Assembly: GCA_965243565.1 (NCBI GenBank)
Contig: OZ251571.1
Location: forward strand, 806,001 to 870,000
Source of the DNA: CBDEVH01 sp965243565
GTDB lineage: Bacteria > Pseudomonadota > Gammaproteobacteria > Tethybacterales > Persebacteraceae
Direction of reading: 5' to 3'
Length of the DNA stretch: 64,000 nucleotides
Part shown: positions 36,545 to 46,606 of the stretch, in pieces
Numbering within the stretch: the stretch's first letter is position 1
Layout: every line of letters starts with the position of its first letter
Position numbers and translations under genes: made by a program
Notes under the pieces: generated by a model
Databases searched by the model: none
Seen by the model: the letters and a program-made list of their open reading frames with translations, nothing else
What the model was told of the DNA's origin: nothing

Positions 36545-37795
36545 ATGACCACTGCAACTATCAACAATACTTTTGACGCACTAAACAGCCGCCGCTTGAC
36601 GCACCAAGTAGGCGTCGGCAATATCGCAGTAGGGGGCAACGCGCCTATTGTTATTCAGGCGATGACCGATACCGATACCGCAGATGATTTACTAACTGCC
36701 ATACAGTGTGCAGAGCTTGCGAAAGCAGGGGCAGAAATCGTGCGTATTACTATTAATTCGCCGTATGCAGCTAAAAAAGTGATTGAAATCCGCCAACGCT
36801 TAGACGACATGGGGCATACCGTCCCATTGGTGGGTGATTTTCATTACAACGGGCATAAATTACTCTCGCAATACCCTAGTTGTGCCAAAACATTGGATAA
36901 GTATCGGATTAACCCAGGTAATGTTGATAGTAGCAAAAACGCCGATGATAATTTTACAATGATGATTAATCAGGCGATGCAATACGGTAAAAGCGTGCGT
37001 ATCGGCGTTAATTGGGGCAGCTTAGACCAAAGCCTATTGGCGGCTATGATGGACGATAATGCAAAAAAAGACAATCCAGATGCATCAGATGTTTTAATGC
37101 AACGGGCTTTGGTGGAATCAGCCTTACGATCGGCAGAATTAGCCGAAAATATAGGCTTAGCAGCCAATAAAATTATATTGTCATGCAAGACTAGCCGCCT
37201 GCAAAGCTTGCTTGCTGTGTATCGACAAATGGCAAATTCGTGCGACTACCCATTGCATTTGGGCTTAACTGAAGCGGGCATGGGCAGCCGTGCCAAAGTT
37301 GCGACTTCTGCTGCATTGAGTATTTTGCTTGCCGAAGGCATTGGCGATACCATTCGTGCGTCTTTAACACCAGCGGTGGGGGGCGATCGATGTGAAGAAG
37401 TCAAATTATGTTGCGATTTACTACAAAGCATGGAAATACGTGCTTTTTTACCGCAAGTAACCTCTTGCCCGGGTTGTGGGCGGACGACCAGTGTGTTTTT
37501 TCGGCAATTGGCAGAGACCATTGAACAACATATTCAAAAGCAAAGAACACTATGGCAACAGCAATACAAAGGGGTAGAAAACTTAAAAATTGCAGTCATG
37601 GGCTGTATTGTTAACGGACCGGGGGAGTCTCGCCATGCGGATATTGGTATTTCATTACCGGGCAGTGGCGAAAACCCAGTAGCCCCTGTTTATGTGGATG
37701 GCAAAAAAATAACTGCCCTAAAAGGGGATACAATTGCCGAAGATTTTATAGAGCTGATTAACAATTATGTTCAAAAAAAATATGGTGCGCCCTAG
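36545..37795 (+). CDS. ispG: 4-hydroxy-3-methylbut-2-en-1-yl diphosphate synthase
   Basis: 416 residues. The 4Fe-4S ligands lie in SCPGCGRTT and MGCIVNGPGE; the N-terminal TIM-barrel block IQAMTDTDTAD is typical. It performs the penultimate step of the MEP isoprenoid pathway. It is eight bases downstream of rlmN. Its last four sense codons and stop overlap the 3' end of the opposite-strand tRNA-Arg gene. Confidence 0.96.
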   Translation: MTTATINNTFDALNSRRLTHQVGVGNIAVGGNAPIVIQAMTDTDTADDLLTAIQCAELAKAGAEIVRITINSPYAAKKVIEIRQRLDDMGHTVPLVGDFHYNGHKLLSQYPSCAKTLDKYRINPGNVDSSKNADDNFTMMINQAMQYGKSVRIGVNWGSLDQSLLAAMMDDNAKKDNPDASDVLMQRALVESALRSAELAENIGLAANKIILSCKTSRLQSLLAVYRQMANSCDYPLHLGLTEAGMGSRAKVATSAALSILLAEGIGDTIRASLTPAVGGDRCEEVKLCCDLLQSMEIRAFLPQVTSCPGCGRTTSVFFRQLAETIEQHIQKQRTLWQQQYKGVENLKIAVMGCIVNGPGESRHADIGISLPGSGENPVAPVYVDGKKITALKGDTIAEDFIELINNYVQKKYGAP

Positions 37796-37859
37796 AAGAT
37801 TCGAACTTCTGACCTTTGGCTTCGGAGGCCAACACTCTATCCAGCTGAGCTAAGGGCGC
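37783..37859 (-). tRNA. tRNA-Arg (anticodon CCG)
   Basis: On the minus strand the acceptor GCGCCCT pairs with AGGGCGC and the anticodon stem TTGGC pairs with GCCAA around loop CTCCGAA, giving anticodon CCG (reads CGG). The T-arm has GTTCGAATC. Discriminator A and an encoded CCA are present (37783-37785). It overlaps the 3' end of ispG by 13 bp in convergent orientation. Confidence 0.94.
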
Positions 37860-37908
37860 GTAATAGTAATTATACCGATTGAAATGACAACAAAAGGACT
37901 AAAGCAGC

Positions 37909-39927
37909 ATGAATAACAACCCATTTTTAAATTTTGAAAAAAATCCAAAGTACAATGAATTATCATCGACACTGATTGACGAAGCGATTGACGAGGTGAT
38001 TAATCAGGCAAATCAAGTTATTGCGACTGTGGTAGAGAACAGTGATTTTGCTAGCTGGGATACCGTTTGTCAACCGCTAGAAGAATCATCCGAAAAAATA
38101 TTACGTGTTTGGAATCAAATTGAACACATGGTTTCGGTTAATAGTTCTGAACAATGGCGTGCGGCTCATCAAGCGAATCTACCTAAAATTGCCCATTTCT
38201 TTACCTCAATCGGTCAAAACGAAGGCTTATACAAGCAGTTATGCGCTGTGCAACAAAGCAGCGATTTTAATGAATTGTCATTGGCGAAACAAAAGGTCAT
38301 CAACGATGCGATTCGCGATTTTAGCCTTAGTGGGGTGTCGTTACCAACCGAGCAAAAACAGTTATTTTTAGAAAACGAGCAAAATTTGGCGATGTTGTCT
38401 GCTAAATTTGAAGAAAATTTATTAATAGCCACCGAAGCCTTTACTTTATTGGTTGAAAACGAAGACGAATTGGGCAATATGCCAGATGATCTTAAGGGCA
38501 TTGCCCAAGAAAAAGCAGAAGCCACCAACCAAAATGGCTGGTGTTTTGGTTTACATGCACCGTCTTATTTGGCAGTAATGAAATACGTTACCAATACCGA
38601 TATTCGCGAAAAAATGTACCATGCCTTTAGCACTCGTGCTTCTGAATTTGGCAAGACAGAAAACGACAATCAACCTATTATTGATGAGATTGTAAAACGC
38701 CGTCGCGACAAAGCCGATTTGCTTGATTTTGCGCAGTATTCTGATTTGGTGATGAAGGTAAGAATGGCAAAAAAGAGCGATGTTGTCTTACAATTTTTAC
38801 AAAACCTAGCTCAAAAAGCCCGGCCTTACGCCCAAGAAGAAATGGCACAGCTCAAAAAATTTGCCTATTCTGAATATGGTATCGATGATCTAAAATCATG
38901 GGATACGGCGTATGTTTCAGAAAAACTACGCAAAGATTTATTTGACTATTCCGAATCTGATTTAAAACAATATTTACCAAAAGACAACATTTTAAAAGGC
39001 TTGTTTCAATGTATTGAAAAAATGTTGAATGTGCAAATACGCGAATCACAAGCACCTATTTGGCATGATGATGCAGTGTATTATGAGGTGATTTCCAACG
39101 ATAAAGTCATCGGCGGTTTGTATTTGGATTTATACGCTCGTGATGGCAAGCGGGGTGGGGCATGGATGGCGGATGTTCTATCGCGTTTTTATTGCGGTAA
39201 TCATTTACAACAGCCTGTTGCCCATGTGGTTTGTAATTTTGCCAAATCCATTTCTGGGCCGTCATTGCTAAATTGGGACGATGTGGTAACGTTGTTTCAT
39301 GAATTTGGACACGCCATGCACCACTTATTAACCGAAGTTGATGAGTTTTCAATATCTGGCATTAGCGGTGTCGAATGGGACGCAGTCGAACTACCAAGCC
39401 AATGGTTAGAAAATTTTGTATGGGATTGGGACGTTATATCCTCCATGACCGCCCATATTGAAACAGGTGAGTCAATGCCAAAAGAATTATTTAATAAACT
39501 GTTAAACGCTCGTTACTTTCAGTCCGGTTTATGGCTGGCTCGGCAGTTAGAGTTTGCTCTATTTGACTTTTTACTGCATAGCGATAACACACTTAGCCCA
39601 CAACTTGCTTTGGCCAAAGCACGCACCCAAGCGGCTGTTTTACAAGCCCCTGAATACAATCGATTCCCCTGTGGATTTTCGCATGTGTTTGCTGGTGGTT
39701 ATGCCTCTGGTTATTATAGCTATTTATGGGCAGAAGTATTGGCTGCCGATATATTTACCATGTTCCGTGAAAGCGATTGTTTGTTAAACCGAGAATTGGG
39801 TGAGCGATTTAAACAGCAAGTATTGTCGGTTGGTGGTAGTCGTTCGGCAATGGAGTCATTTGTTGCCATGCGTGGTAGAGAGCCTGATGAGGCAATTTTA
39901 CTCGCACATTACGGTCTAACTGCATGA
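37909..39927 (+). CDS. prlC: Oligopeptidase A
   Basis: 672 residues, the size of gammaproteobacterial M3 oligopeptidase A. The zinc motif HEFGHAMHH is at residues 464-472 (His464, Glu465, His468), and the third ligand Glu lies in SGVEWDAVELPSQWLENF. It degrades short peptides, including cleaved signal peptides, in the cytoplasm. It overlaps the following transporter gene by four bases. Confidence 0.94.
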   Translation: MNNNPFLNFEKNPKYNELSSTLIDEAIDEVINQANQVIATVVENSDFASWDTVCQPLEESSEKILRVWNQIEHMVSVNSSEQWRAAHQANLPKIAHFFTSIGQNEGLYKQLCAVQQSSDFNELSLAKQKVINDAIRDFSLSGVSLPTEQKQLFLENEQNLAMLSAKFEENLLIATEAFTLLVENEDELGNMPDDLKGIAQEKAEATNQNGWCFGLHAPSYLAVMKYVTNTDIREKMYHAFSTRASEFGKTENDNQPIIDEIVKRRRDKADLLDFAQYSDLVMKVRMAKKSDVVLQFLQNLAQKARPYAQEEMAQLKKFAYSEYGIDDLKSWDTAYVSEKLRKDLFDYSESDLKQYLPKDNILKGLFQCIEKMLNVQIRESQAPIWHDDAVYYEVISNDKVIGGLYLDLYARDGKRGGAWMADVLSRFYCGNHLQQPVAHVVCNFAKSISGPSLLNWDDVVTLFHEFGHAMHHLLTEVDEFSISGISGVEWDAVELPSQWLENFVWDWDVISSMTAHIETGESMPKELFNKLLNARYFQSGLWLARQLEFALFDFLLHSDNTLSPQLALAKARTQAAVLQAPEYNRFPCGFSHVFAGGYASGYYSYLWAEVLAADIFTMFRESDCLLNRELGERFKQQVLSVGGSRSAMESFVAMRGREPDEAILLAHYGLTA

Positions 39928-40823
39928 AACTCCTCATAAAGTACCCAGTAATAATAGTATTGCTATTAATGCTGGGGCTGTTATTGGCAACGTTAATGGA
40001 TGCTGTTGGTAAGTCATTGTCGTCACAAATCAGTGTAATTGAAGTCAGCTCCTCGCGCTTTTTCTTTCATTTTTTGCTAATAACACCGTTTATTTTGTTT
40101 TTTCATTTTAGACAAAGTAGTAAGAAAAAGTTTACCTTCCAAATAAAGCCGATGGCTTTGCATTGTATGCGAGGCTGTTTATTATCAGGGGCTTCTTTTT
40201 CGTTCTTTTTTGCCATTCAAGACAACCCAATCCCCGATACTTTAACCATATTTTTTGTAGAACCTTTATTTGTTGCATTGTTGGCAAGTTATTTTTTGGG
40301 TGAAAAAATGAGCAAACAATTAATAATGGCAATACTTTTAGGTTTTTGTGGCGTTGTCATTGTATTGCGTCCCGGGTTTGACAATGATTATGAATGGACT
40401 ATTATTTTTGCATTGCTGGCAGGGTTTTTATTTGCTGGATATATTGTATCGGCAAGATTTTCATCACTCAATACCACCGCTACTATAACATCATGGGCAA
40501 CAGCAGGGTTTGCCTTTATTCCAATGTTGCCATTTTTATTTGTCAAATTATCAGATGTAGGTGAGATTAATTGGAGTGACGAAATTATTTGGCAATTGGT
40601 ATTATTGGGTGGCTTATCTGCCTCTGCCCATACCTTAATTATTTTGTCGTGTCGATATTTGGCAGCGACAAAAATCGCCCTTATTCATTATTCAGAAATT
40701 GTGTTTGCGGTGATAGTCAATTGGTTTTTATTTGCGCATTTTCCTGATCTTTGGGTGTGGGTCGGTGTTATGGTAATTGTCCTTGCCAATCTAATGATTA
40801 TTCCGTTTAAAAAAGCAAAATAA
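39924..40823 (+). CDS. EamA/DMT-family transporter
   Basis: 299 residues with about ten hydrophobic helices in two EamA repeats (about residues 5-140 and 150-295). FFAIQDNPIPDTLTIFFVEP and LGFCGVVIVLRPGF are typical of the drug/metabolite transporter superfamily. The substrate is unknown. The ATG overlaps the prlC stop (ATGA), so translation is probably coupled. Confidence 0.83.
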   Translation: MKLLIKYPVIIVLLLMLGLLLATLMDAVGKSLSSQISVIEVSSSRFFFHFLLITPFILFFHFRQSSKKKFTFQIKPMALHCMRGCLLSGASFSFFFAIQDNPIPDTLTIFFVEPLFVALLASYFLGEKMSKQLIMAILLGFCGVVIVLRPGFDNDYEWTIIFALLAGFLFAGYIVSARFSSLNTTATITSWATAGFAFIPMLPFLFVKLSDVGEINWSDEIIWQLVLLGGLSASAHTLIILSCRYLAATKIALIHYSEIVFAVIVNWFLFAHFPDLWVWVGVMVIVLANLMIIPFKKAK

Positions 40824-40855
40824 ACGACAAGATTGGTTTGCCTGTTACTTGTGGC

Positions 40856-42721
40856 TTATTCAATTATTTCTGAAATATCCAACCATTGTTGCTCTTTGGC
40901 ATCTAGTTGGTCTTGAAGATCAGTCATTTTTTGATAGAGCTCGTTTTGTTGAACAACTGATTTTTTACTAAATTCGCTGTGCTTTGTTTGTGCTTCCAAT
41001 GTCTGAACTTGCTTTTCTAAATCAGTAATTAAATCGGGTAAGCTTTTATACAAATATTGCTGATTGAAGCTGATCTTTTTTGGAGGAGCAGCAGCAGTGC
41101 TAAGTTTATTTGCCTTCTTGCCACGTATCGCTGTTTCGTTAACAAGCAATTGTCCGCCCCGTCTTTGCCAATCGGTAAAGTTGCCAACATGTAAATTAAT
41201 ATTTCCATTCTCTTCAAAGACTAACATTTTTTTAATAACCGCATCCAAAAAATAACGGTCGTGACTGACAATTACTAAAGTGCCTTTCCATTTTTGTAAT
41301 TGCTTTTCTAATACTTCTAAAATTTGTACATCTAAATCATTAGTCGGTTCATCAAGAATAAGAAAATTACAGGGTTTGGCAAAAATTCTTGCCAGTAGAA
41401 CTCTATTTTTTTCACCACCAGACAACAACCTAACTTTGTCCATAGATGTTTCAGGCGTAAATAAAAACTGTTTTAGATAGCCTACGACATGGATACTTCC
41501 GCCATTGTTTTCAATATAATCTTTGCCATCGTTTATATTGTAAGCAACGGTTTTATCGGGGTATGGAACCGTTTGTGTCTGGCTGTAATAACCGATTTGT
41601 AAATTAGTGCCGATTTTTATCGTTCCCATTGTTGGTTCAAGCTCACCTAAAAGAACTTGCATTAATGTGGTTTTTCCTACGCCATTATTACCAACAATTC
41701 CGATTCTATCGCCATACTGAATTTTTAAATTTAATTTTTTAAATAGATGATTATCACCATAGGAATAACTTAAATTATGCCCATCAATCACTTTTTTCCC
41801 ACTGGCTTCTGCTGAAGCTATTTTAAATTCTGGTATTTTTTCTATTTTTGCTCGATCACCTTTTTCCGCTTGCATTTCTCCAATTTGGCGAACTCGTCCC
41901 ATATTTCTTTTTCGTCTGGCTTTTACCCCTTGATTAAGCCAATCTTCCTCTTTGCTTAATCTTTTATCAAAGACTTTTTCGGAGGCTTCTTGTGCGTCGT
42001 AGCGTATCTTTTTTTGCTCTAAATACTGCCGATAACTGCCGGTGTAATGCTCTATGTTACCTCTATCAATATCAAAAAACTGCGTTGCTATTTTTTGCGA
42101 AAAATAGCGGTCATGTGAAATAAATAAAACCGTTCCTTTAAAATTAAGTATTTGCTGTTCCAACCATTCCGTTGTATTAATATCCAAATGATTGGTTGGT
42201 TCGTCCAATAACAAAATTTCAGGATTATTAACGAGGGCTCTGGCTAATGCAGTCCTTCTACGCCATCCCCCCGAAAGGGTGGTTAATTTTTGGGTAAATG
42301 GTAATTTTAATTGCGTGCAAATTTTTTCGACTGCTAAGTCAAGATTCCACCCACCACTGACTTCGATTTTATCTTGGAGTTTGGGTAATAGTTTGTTATT
42401 GGGGTTTTCTGCACTCAATTTTTGAAATAAATCCAAAGATCTTTGTTGTTCAGCCAATGCTTCTTTAACATACTCTGCAACTGTTATGTCTAAATTGACG
42501 GGCAATTGTTGCTGTAACATGTTGATACGCACTGCATGGGTCAGTCTTATTTCGCCTTGTGTTGGCTCAATTTCTTGCATGATTAATCGCATTAATGTTG
42601 ATTTTCCACTGCCGTTTCTGCCGACAAGACAGATTTTTTGATTCGGCTCAATGGTGAGATTAATATCATGAAATAGGACTTTCGTGCCTAATTTCATTGT
42701 AACATCATAAAAACTAATCAT
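40856..42721 (-). CDS. uup: ABC-F family ATPase Uup
   Basis: 621 residues, two ABC domains without membrane segments. Walker A motifs are GRNGSGKSTLM and GNNGVGKTTLM; signatures LSGGWRRRTALAR and LSGGEKNRVLLAR; Walker B LLLDEPTNHLD and LILDEPTNDLD. A C-terminal coiled coil (about residues 555-621) is the Uup-specific domain. Uup acts on ribosomes or branched DNA; its exact role is unsettled. Convergent with the EamA gene. Confidence 0.91.
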   Translation of the reverse strand: MISFYDVTMKLGTKVLFHDINLTIEPNQKICLVGRNGSGKSTLMRLIMQEIEPTQGEIRLTHAVRINMLQQQLPVNLDITVAEYVKEALAEQQRSLDLFQKLSAENPNNKLLPKLQDKIEVSGGWNLDLAVEKICTQLKLPFTQKLTTLSGGWRRRTALARALVNNPEILLLDEPTNHLDINTTEWLEQQILNFKGTVLFISHDRYFSQKIATQFFDIDRGNIEHYTGSYRQYLEQKKIRYDAQEASEKVFDKRLSKEEDWLNQGVKARRKRNMGRVRQIGEMQAEKGDRAKIEKIPEFKIASAEASGKKVIDGHNLSYSYGDNHLFKKLNLKIQYGDRIGIVGNNGVGKTTLMQVLLGELEPTMGTIKIGTNLQIGYYSQTQTVPYPDKTVAYNINDGKDYIENNGGSIHVVGYLKQFLFTPETSMDKVRLLSGGEKNRVLLARIFAKPCNFLILDEPTNDLDVQILEVLEKQLQKWKGTLVIVSHDRYFLDAVIKKMLVFEENGNINLHVGNFTDWQRRGGQLLVNETAIRGKKANKLSTAAAPPKKISFNQQYLYKSLPDLITDLEKQVQTLEAQTKHSEFSKKSVVQQNELYQKMTDLQDQLDAKEQQWLDISEIIE

Positions 42722-42815
42722 TTTAGTTTAATCCTTTTTGATTCTTGTATGAGGAAAATAAATTTTAAAATAAGCAAGTACTGCACAGAAGCACTAACAG
42801 TACGGTTTTATGCGT

Positions 42816-43181
42816 CTATAAAATTAAGATGGCAATGGTTGGTCTGCCGTCGCTTAGTAAGACGTTATAAGTGCGACAAGCAGCAGGAAACGACATTATT
42901 TCGATAACCTGTTGATGTTGCGCAAAATATTGCAGCCACTCTCTTTTTATGGTTGGCGACTTCGCACCATAGCCTAATAACACCACTGCATTATTGTCAC
43001 TTGCCAATGCTACAACGCTTTCAAACAATGCTTCTGTTGGTTCTGGTGTATTGGGATGGCGAGTTATGGCTAATGGGGATAAGACGATTGTATCGGTATA
43101 AACTTCGTCATTGACTGTTACGGAGTCGAGATTGTAGGTGTTGATGATATTGCCGGTGGTTGTGTCGAGATGTATCTGCAT
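42816..43181 (-). CDS. Mth938-like (DUF498) domain protein
   Basis: 121 residues. VNDEVYTDTIVLSP near the N-terminus, VLLGYGAKSP in the middle and the closing MSFPAACRTYNVLLSDGR are the blocks of the Mth938/DUF498 family, related to the NDUFAF3 fold. Cytoplasmic, function in bacteria unknown. It is divergent from hom. Confidence 0.85.
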   Translation of the reverse strand: MQIHLDTTTGNIINTYNLDSVTVNDEVYTDTIVLSPLAITRHPNTPEPTEALFESVVALASDNNAVVLLGYGAKSPTIKREWLQYFAQHQQVIEIMSFPAACRTYNVLLSDGRPTIAILIL

Positions 43182-43201
43182 GGGAAGGTTCGGTTTATTG
43201 T

Positions 43202-43207
43202 TATAAT
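43202..43207 (+). promoter_or_regulatory. Candidate -10 box for hom-thrC
   Basis: A perfect TATAAT 29 bp before the hom ATG. The -35 region lies inside the divergent DUF498 gene start and is not convincing. Confidence 0.4.
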
Positions 43208-43236
43208 ACGAGGTTTATAACAACCATTGAAACCAA

Positions 43237-44574
43237 ATGTTAACACAATCACAAGCACAGTCAGAAATGCCCTTTAAATCAACAGTAGGAATCGCAATTA
43301 TTGGTGCTGGTACAGTCGGCGGTGGGGTTATTCGCTTGCTAGAGCAAGAGAGCCAAAAAATTGAACATCAGTGTGGTGTTTGTCTAAAAATCCGCCATAT
43401 TGTTAAAAAAAACATCACTCAATTAGACGATATTCCAGAGCAATATCACGCTATTGTTACGGACGATTGGGAGCGTTGTATTGTTGACAGCGAAACCGAT
43501 GTTATCGTCGAGGTAATGGGCGATACGGTAACCGCCGAAGAATGTATTCGCAGTGCATTGCAAGCTGGCAAGCCGGTGGTTACTGCCAATAAAGCGTTGT
43601 TAGCCGATACATCCAATGCCAATAACGACATTCTTAATTATGCCAAAAAGCAAAACGTGCCGTTAATGTATGAGGCGGCTATTGCTGGCTGTATTCCCGT
43701 GGTAAAAACACTAAACGAATCCCTATCAGGCGATAATATCCAAGAAATTTACGGTGTTGTTAACGGAACTTGCAACTATATATTAACGTTAATGGAAGAA
43801 GAAAAATGTACTTTTTCTCACGCCTTGGCGAATGCCCAACATTTGGGCTATGCCGAAGCCAATCCCGGGCTAGACATAGACGGCGTTGATTCCGCTCATA
43901 AATTATTGCTATCTGTTCGCCTAGCCTTTAACACAGCGGTTAGTATGTCCGATTTTCCTATTTCTGGTATTCGTGATTTTGAGCATTGCGATATTGAATT
44001 TGCCACTTTAAATAATTTTCGCATAAAATTACTCGCCATTGCCAAGCGTAGCACTACTGATGACACCCTATTTGAAATGCGTGTATGCCCAACTTTAATC
44101 CCAAAAACGCATTTATTGGCGTCGGTTAATGGTGCGACCAATGCTGTTGTTATACGTTCTATTTACGCTGGCGAAACCATGTTTTATGGTGAAGGAGCAG
44201 GCGATTATCCAACTGCGGTTGCGGTTGTTTCAGATATTATTGATATTTGCCTAAATCGTGGCAATCTGGCAATGACAATCATGGGTAAAAAATCGCTCTC
44301 TACCGATTTTACATCAACATTTTATTTGCGTATTCAGGTTAAAGACCAGCCCGGCGTATTGGCACAAATTGCACACTGCCTTGCCGAAGAAAATATTTCT
44401 ATTGATACACTACAACAACAAGAAACAACCACACCAGACGAGGTTAACATCGTGCTTATCATGCACGAATCCAGCCAAAAAGCACTTTTAAAAAGCATCA
44501 AAAAAATTGAAAGTCTGGATGTAACAACTTCAAAAGCAATCGTATTGCCTATTGAGAGATTTAATAAAAATTAA
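43237..44574 (+). CDS. hom: Homoserine dehydrogenase
   Basis: 445 residues. The NAD(P)-binding glycine loop is IIGAGTVGGGV (about residues 20-30); the catalytic domain has GVVNGTCNYILTLM and GLDIDGVDSAHKLLL with the active Lys; a C-terminal ACT domain (about 365-440; DQPGVLAQIAHCLAEENISI) suggests feedback control by threonine. It makes homoserine for threonine and methionine. It is followed 24 bp later by thrC. Confidence 0.95.
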   Translation: MLTQSQAQSEMPFKSTVGIAIIGAGTVGGGVIRLLEQESQKIEHQCGVCLKIRHIVKKNITQLDDIPEQYHAIVTDDWERCIVDSETDVIVEVMGDTVTAEECIRSALQAGKPVVTANKALLADTSNANNDILNYAKKQNVPLMYEAAIAGCIPVVKTLNESLSGDNIQEIYGVVNGTCNYILTLMEEEKCTFSHALANAQHLGYAEANPGLDIDGVDSAHKLLLSVRLAFNTAVSMSDFPISGIRDFEHCDIEFATLNNFRIKLLAIAKRSTTDDTLFEMRVCPTLIPKTHLLASVNGATNAVVIRSIYAGETMFYGEGAGDYPTAVAVVSDIIDICLNRGNLAMTIMGKKSLSTDFTSTFYLRIQVKDQPGVLAQIAHCLAEENISIDTLQQQETTTPDEVNIVLIMHESSQKALLKSIKKIESLDVTTSKAIVLPIERFNKN

Positions 44575-44598
44575 AAAACCTAGAAAGATATTAAATAA

Positions 44599-45711
44599 AT
44601 GCGTCGTGGAATTTTATCCAATTATAGTCATCGCCTACCCAAAGAAAATTTTGACGATAATGACTTTCTAACACTGGGGGAGGGCAATACGCCACTTATC
44701 CCCATTCAAAACTGCAATATTCCCAATGGCATAAAAATTTATGTTAAATACGAAGGGCTAAATCCAACAGGCTCGTTTAAAGACAGGGGCATGGTTGCCG
44801 CCGTTGCCGCTGCCAAAAAAGCCGGTGCAAAATGCGTTATCTGTGCTTCTACAGGCAATACATCTGCCGCTGCTGCTGCATACGCCAGTCGTGTAAAACT
44901 ACCCTGTATTGTGCTAATACCCCAAGGCAAAGTTGCCAAAGGCAAAATAGCACAAGCGGTTGCCCACGGTGCCATTATTGTGCAAATTGCTGGTAACTTT
45001 GACAACGCTATGCAAACCGTGCGTGAATTTATTAACAGTGGATCAGTCGCTGTCGTTAATTCCATTAACCCGATGCGTTTACAAGGGCAAAAAACAGCTG
45101 CTTTTGAGATTATCGAACAACTCGAAAAAGCACCCGATTATCATGCCTTGCCAGTAGGCAATGCCGGCAATATTACCGCCCATTGGATTGGGTATTCTGA
45201 ATCTATTGGACAACAAACCAAAGCCTGTAATTTTTGTCAAGGGCAATGCCCTCATTTAGCCAGTACCAACACCGCATTAAAAGCACCTATTATGTTGGGC
45301 TATCAAGCAAAAGGATCTGCCCCATTTGTACATGGGCACGCCATAGAACAACCCGAAACCATTGCCACCGCCATACGTATCGGTAATCCCCAATCGTTTA
45401 ACGAAGCAAAAATAGCATTGGCAGAATCTGGTGGTTGGATAGATGCAGTCGATGACGAAACCATTTTAAAAGCACAAAAAATGTTGGCATCCAAAGAAGG
45501 CGTATTTTGCGAACCCGCCTCAAGTGCCTCATTTGCTGGTGTTTTACAAGACATAGACAAAGGCAGGATTGCCGCCAATAGCACAGTGGTTTGTACCTTA
45601 ACCGGACATGGACTAAAAGACCCTGATATTTTTGGCGAGCCCGAAATCAATGCGGTCGAACTCGATAAACTATCGGCGTTTATTACTACAATGATTAACA
45701 ATATTTGCTAA
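44599..45711 (+). CDS. thrC: Threonine synthase
   Basis: 370 residues, PLP fold type II. PLP lysine is in NPTGSFKDRGM; the phosphate loop is GNAGNITAHWIGY. It converts phosphohomoserine to threonine. An unusual cysteine-rich segment follows at residues 210-219: Cys210, Cys213, Cys217 and His219 in CNFCQGQCPH, a spacing that could bind metal. The homoserine kinase gene is not in this window. It precedes the DUF815 gene by three bases. Confidence 0.93.
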   Translation: MRRGILSNYSHRLPKENFDDNDFLTLGEGNTPLIPIQNCNIPNGIKIYVKYEGLNPTGSFKDRGMVAAVAAAKKAGAKCVICASTGNTSAAAAAYASRVKLPCIVLIPQGKVAKGKIAQAVAHGAIIVQIAGNFDNAMQTVREFINSGSVAVVNSINPMRLQGQKTAAFEIIEQLEKAPDYHALPVGNAGNITAHWIGYSESIGQQTKACNFCQGQCPHLASTNTALKAPIMLGYQAKGSAPFVHGHAIEQPETIATAIRIGNPQSFNEAKIALAESGGWIDAVDDETILKAQKMLASKEGVFCEPASSASFAGVLQDIDKGRIAANSTVVCTLTGHGLKDPDIFGEPEINAVELDKLSAFITTMINNIC

Positions 45712-45714
45712 AAA

Positions 45715-46581
45715 ATGAACGAACAACTAAACCATCTAAAACGTATTGCCGATTCACTCGAATCCATCGAGAAAGGCTTAAATTATTATTTTTCGCCGAT
45801 TACGCAATCGCAATTTAACGATGGAAAATTTTGGAAGTGGGCGTTTAATGGCAGAACATACCAATTATTCCCCATGCCCACCCCAGCATTGGACCCATTG
45901 TCGTCATTAATTGATCTAAAAGAAGAAATTCACGAGGTTGATGTCAATACCCAAGCATTTTTGAACGGACGATTGGCTAATAACGTGCTGTTGGTTGGCG
46001 CACGCGGCTGTGGTAAATCCTCGATACTACGCGGTATTTTTAAACGCTATAGCACCAAAAACCTAAGAGTCATCGAAACCGATGTTACAGGGCTGGCTCA
46101 TAACCACTTATTGCAACCATTAATAAGCAAACGCAGTGAAAAATTCATCTATTTTTGTGACGATTTATCCATCGACAGTGAAAACAGCGAAAAATTCAAT
46201 CAATTAAAAAAATCAATGGAAGGTGCATTGTCATCTACCAATAACAATGTATTGGTTTATGCCTCCTCGAATCGGCGCAATATCTTACGCGATAATTATA
46301 AAGACAATTTGGGCGTTGTAACCGAACAAGGTGATATCCAACCGCAAGAAACCATTGATGACAAAGTTGCTTTGGTTGATAGGTTTGGCTTAAGATTGTT
46401 TATTCAATCCCCCAATATGATTCAATACGAAAAAATAATTGCGTTCTATCTTAAAAAAATGAATCTTACCGTAACACCTGAAATCCTACAAGCCGGTCGC
46501 CGTTATTCGGACAGTCGTGGTTCTGTCAATGGTCGTATAGCCCGACAATATGCTATAACAGTTGCTGCTAATAACAATTGA
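45715..46581 (+). CDS. DUF815-family AAA-like ATPase
   Basis: 288 residues. Walker A is GARGCGKSS (residues 95-103) and a Walker-B-like IYFCDDLSID follows. VYASSNRRNIL is a sensor-1-type segment, and FGLRLFIQSPN plus a C-terminal helical lid complete a DUF815 protein. These are AAA+-related P-loop ATPases of unknown function. It overlaps nothing but lies between thrC and accA, 25 bases before the latter. Confidence 0.84.
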   Translation: MNEQLNHLKRIADSLESIEKGLNYYFSPITQSQFNDGKFWKWAFNGRTYQLFPMPTPALDPLSSLIDLKEEIHEVDVNTQAFLNGRLANNVLLVGARGCGKSSILRGIFKRYSTKNLRVIETDVTGLAHNHLLQPLISKRSEKFIYFCDDLSIDSENSEKFNQLKKSMEGALSSTNNNVLVYASSNRRNILRDNYKDNLGVVTEQGDIQPQETIDDKVALVDRFGLRLFIQSPNMIQYEKIIAFYLKKMNLTVTPEILQAGRRYSDSRGSVNGRIARQYAITVAANNN

Positions 46582-46606
46582 AAATAAAAGACAAGAGAAT
46601 ACAATA

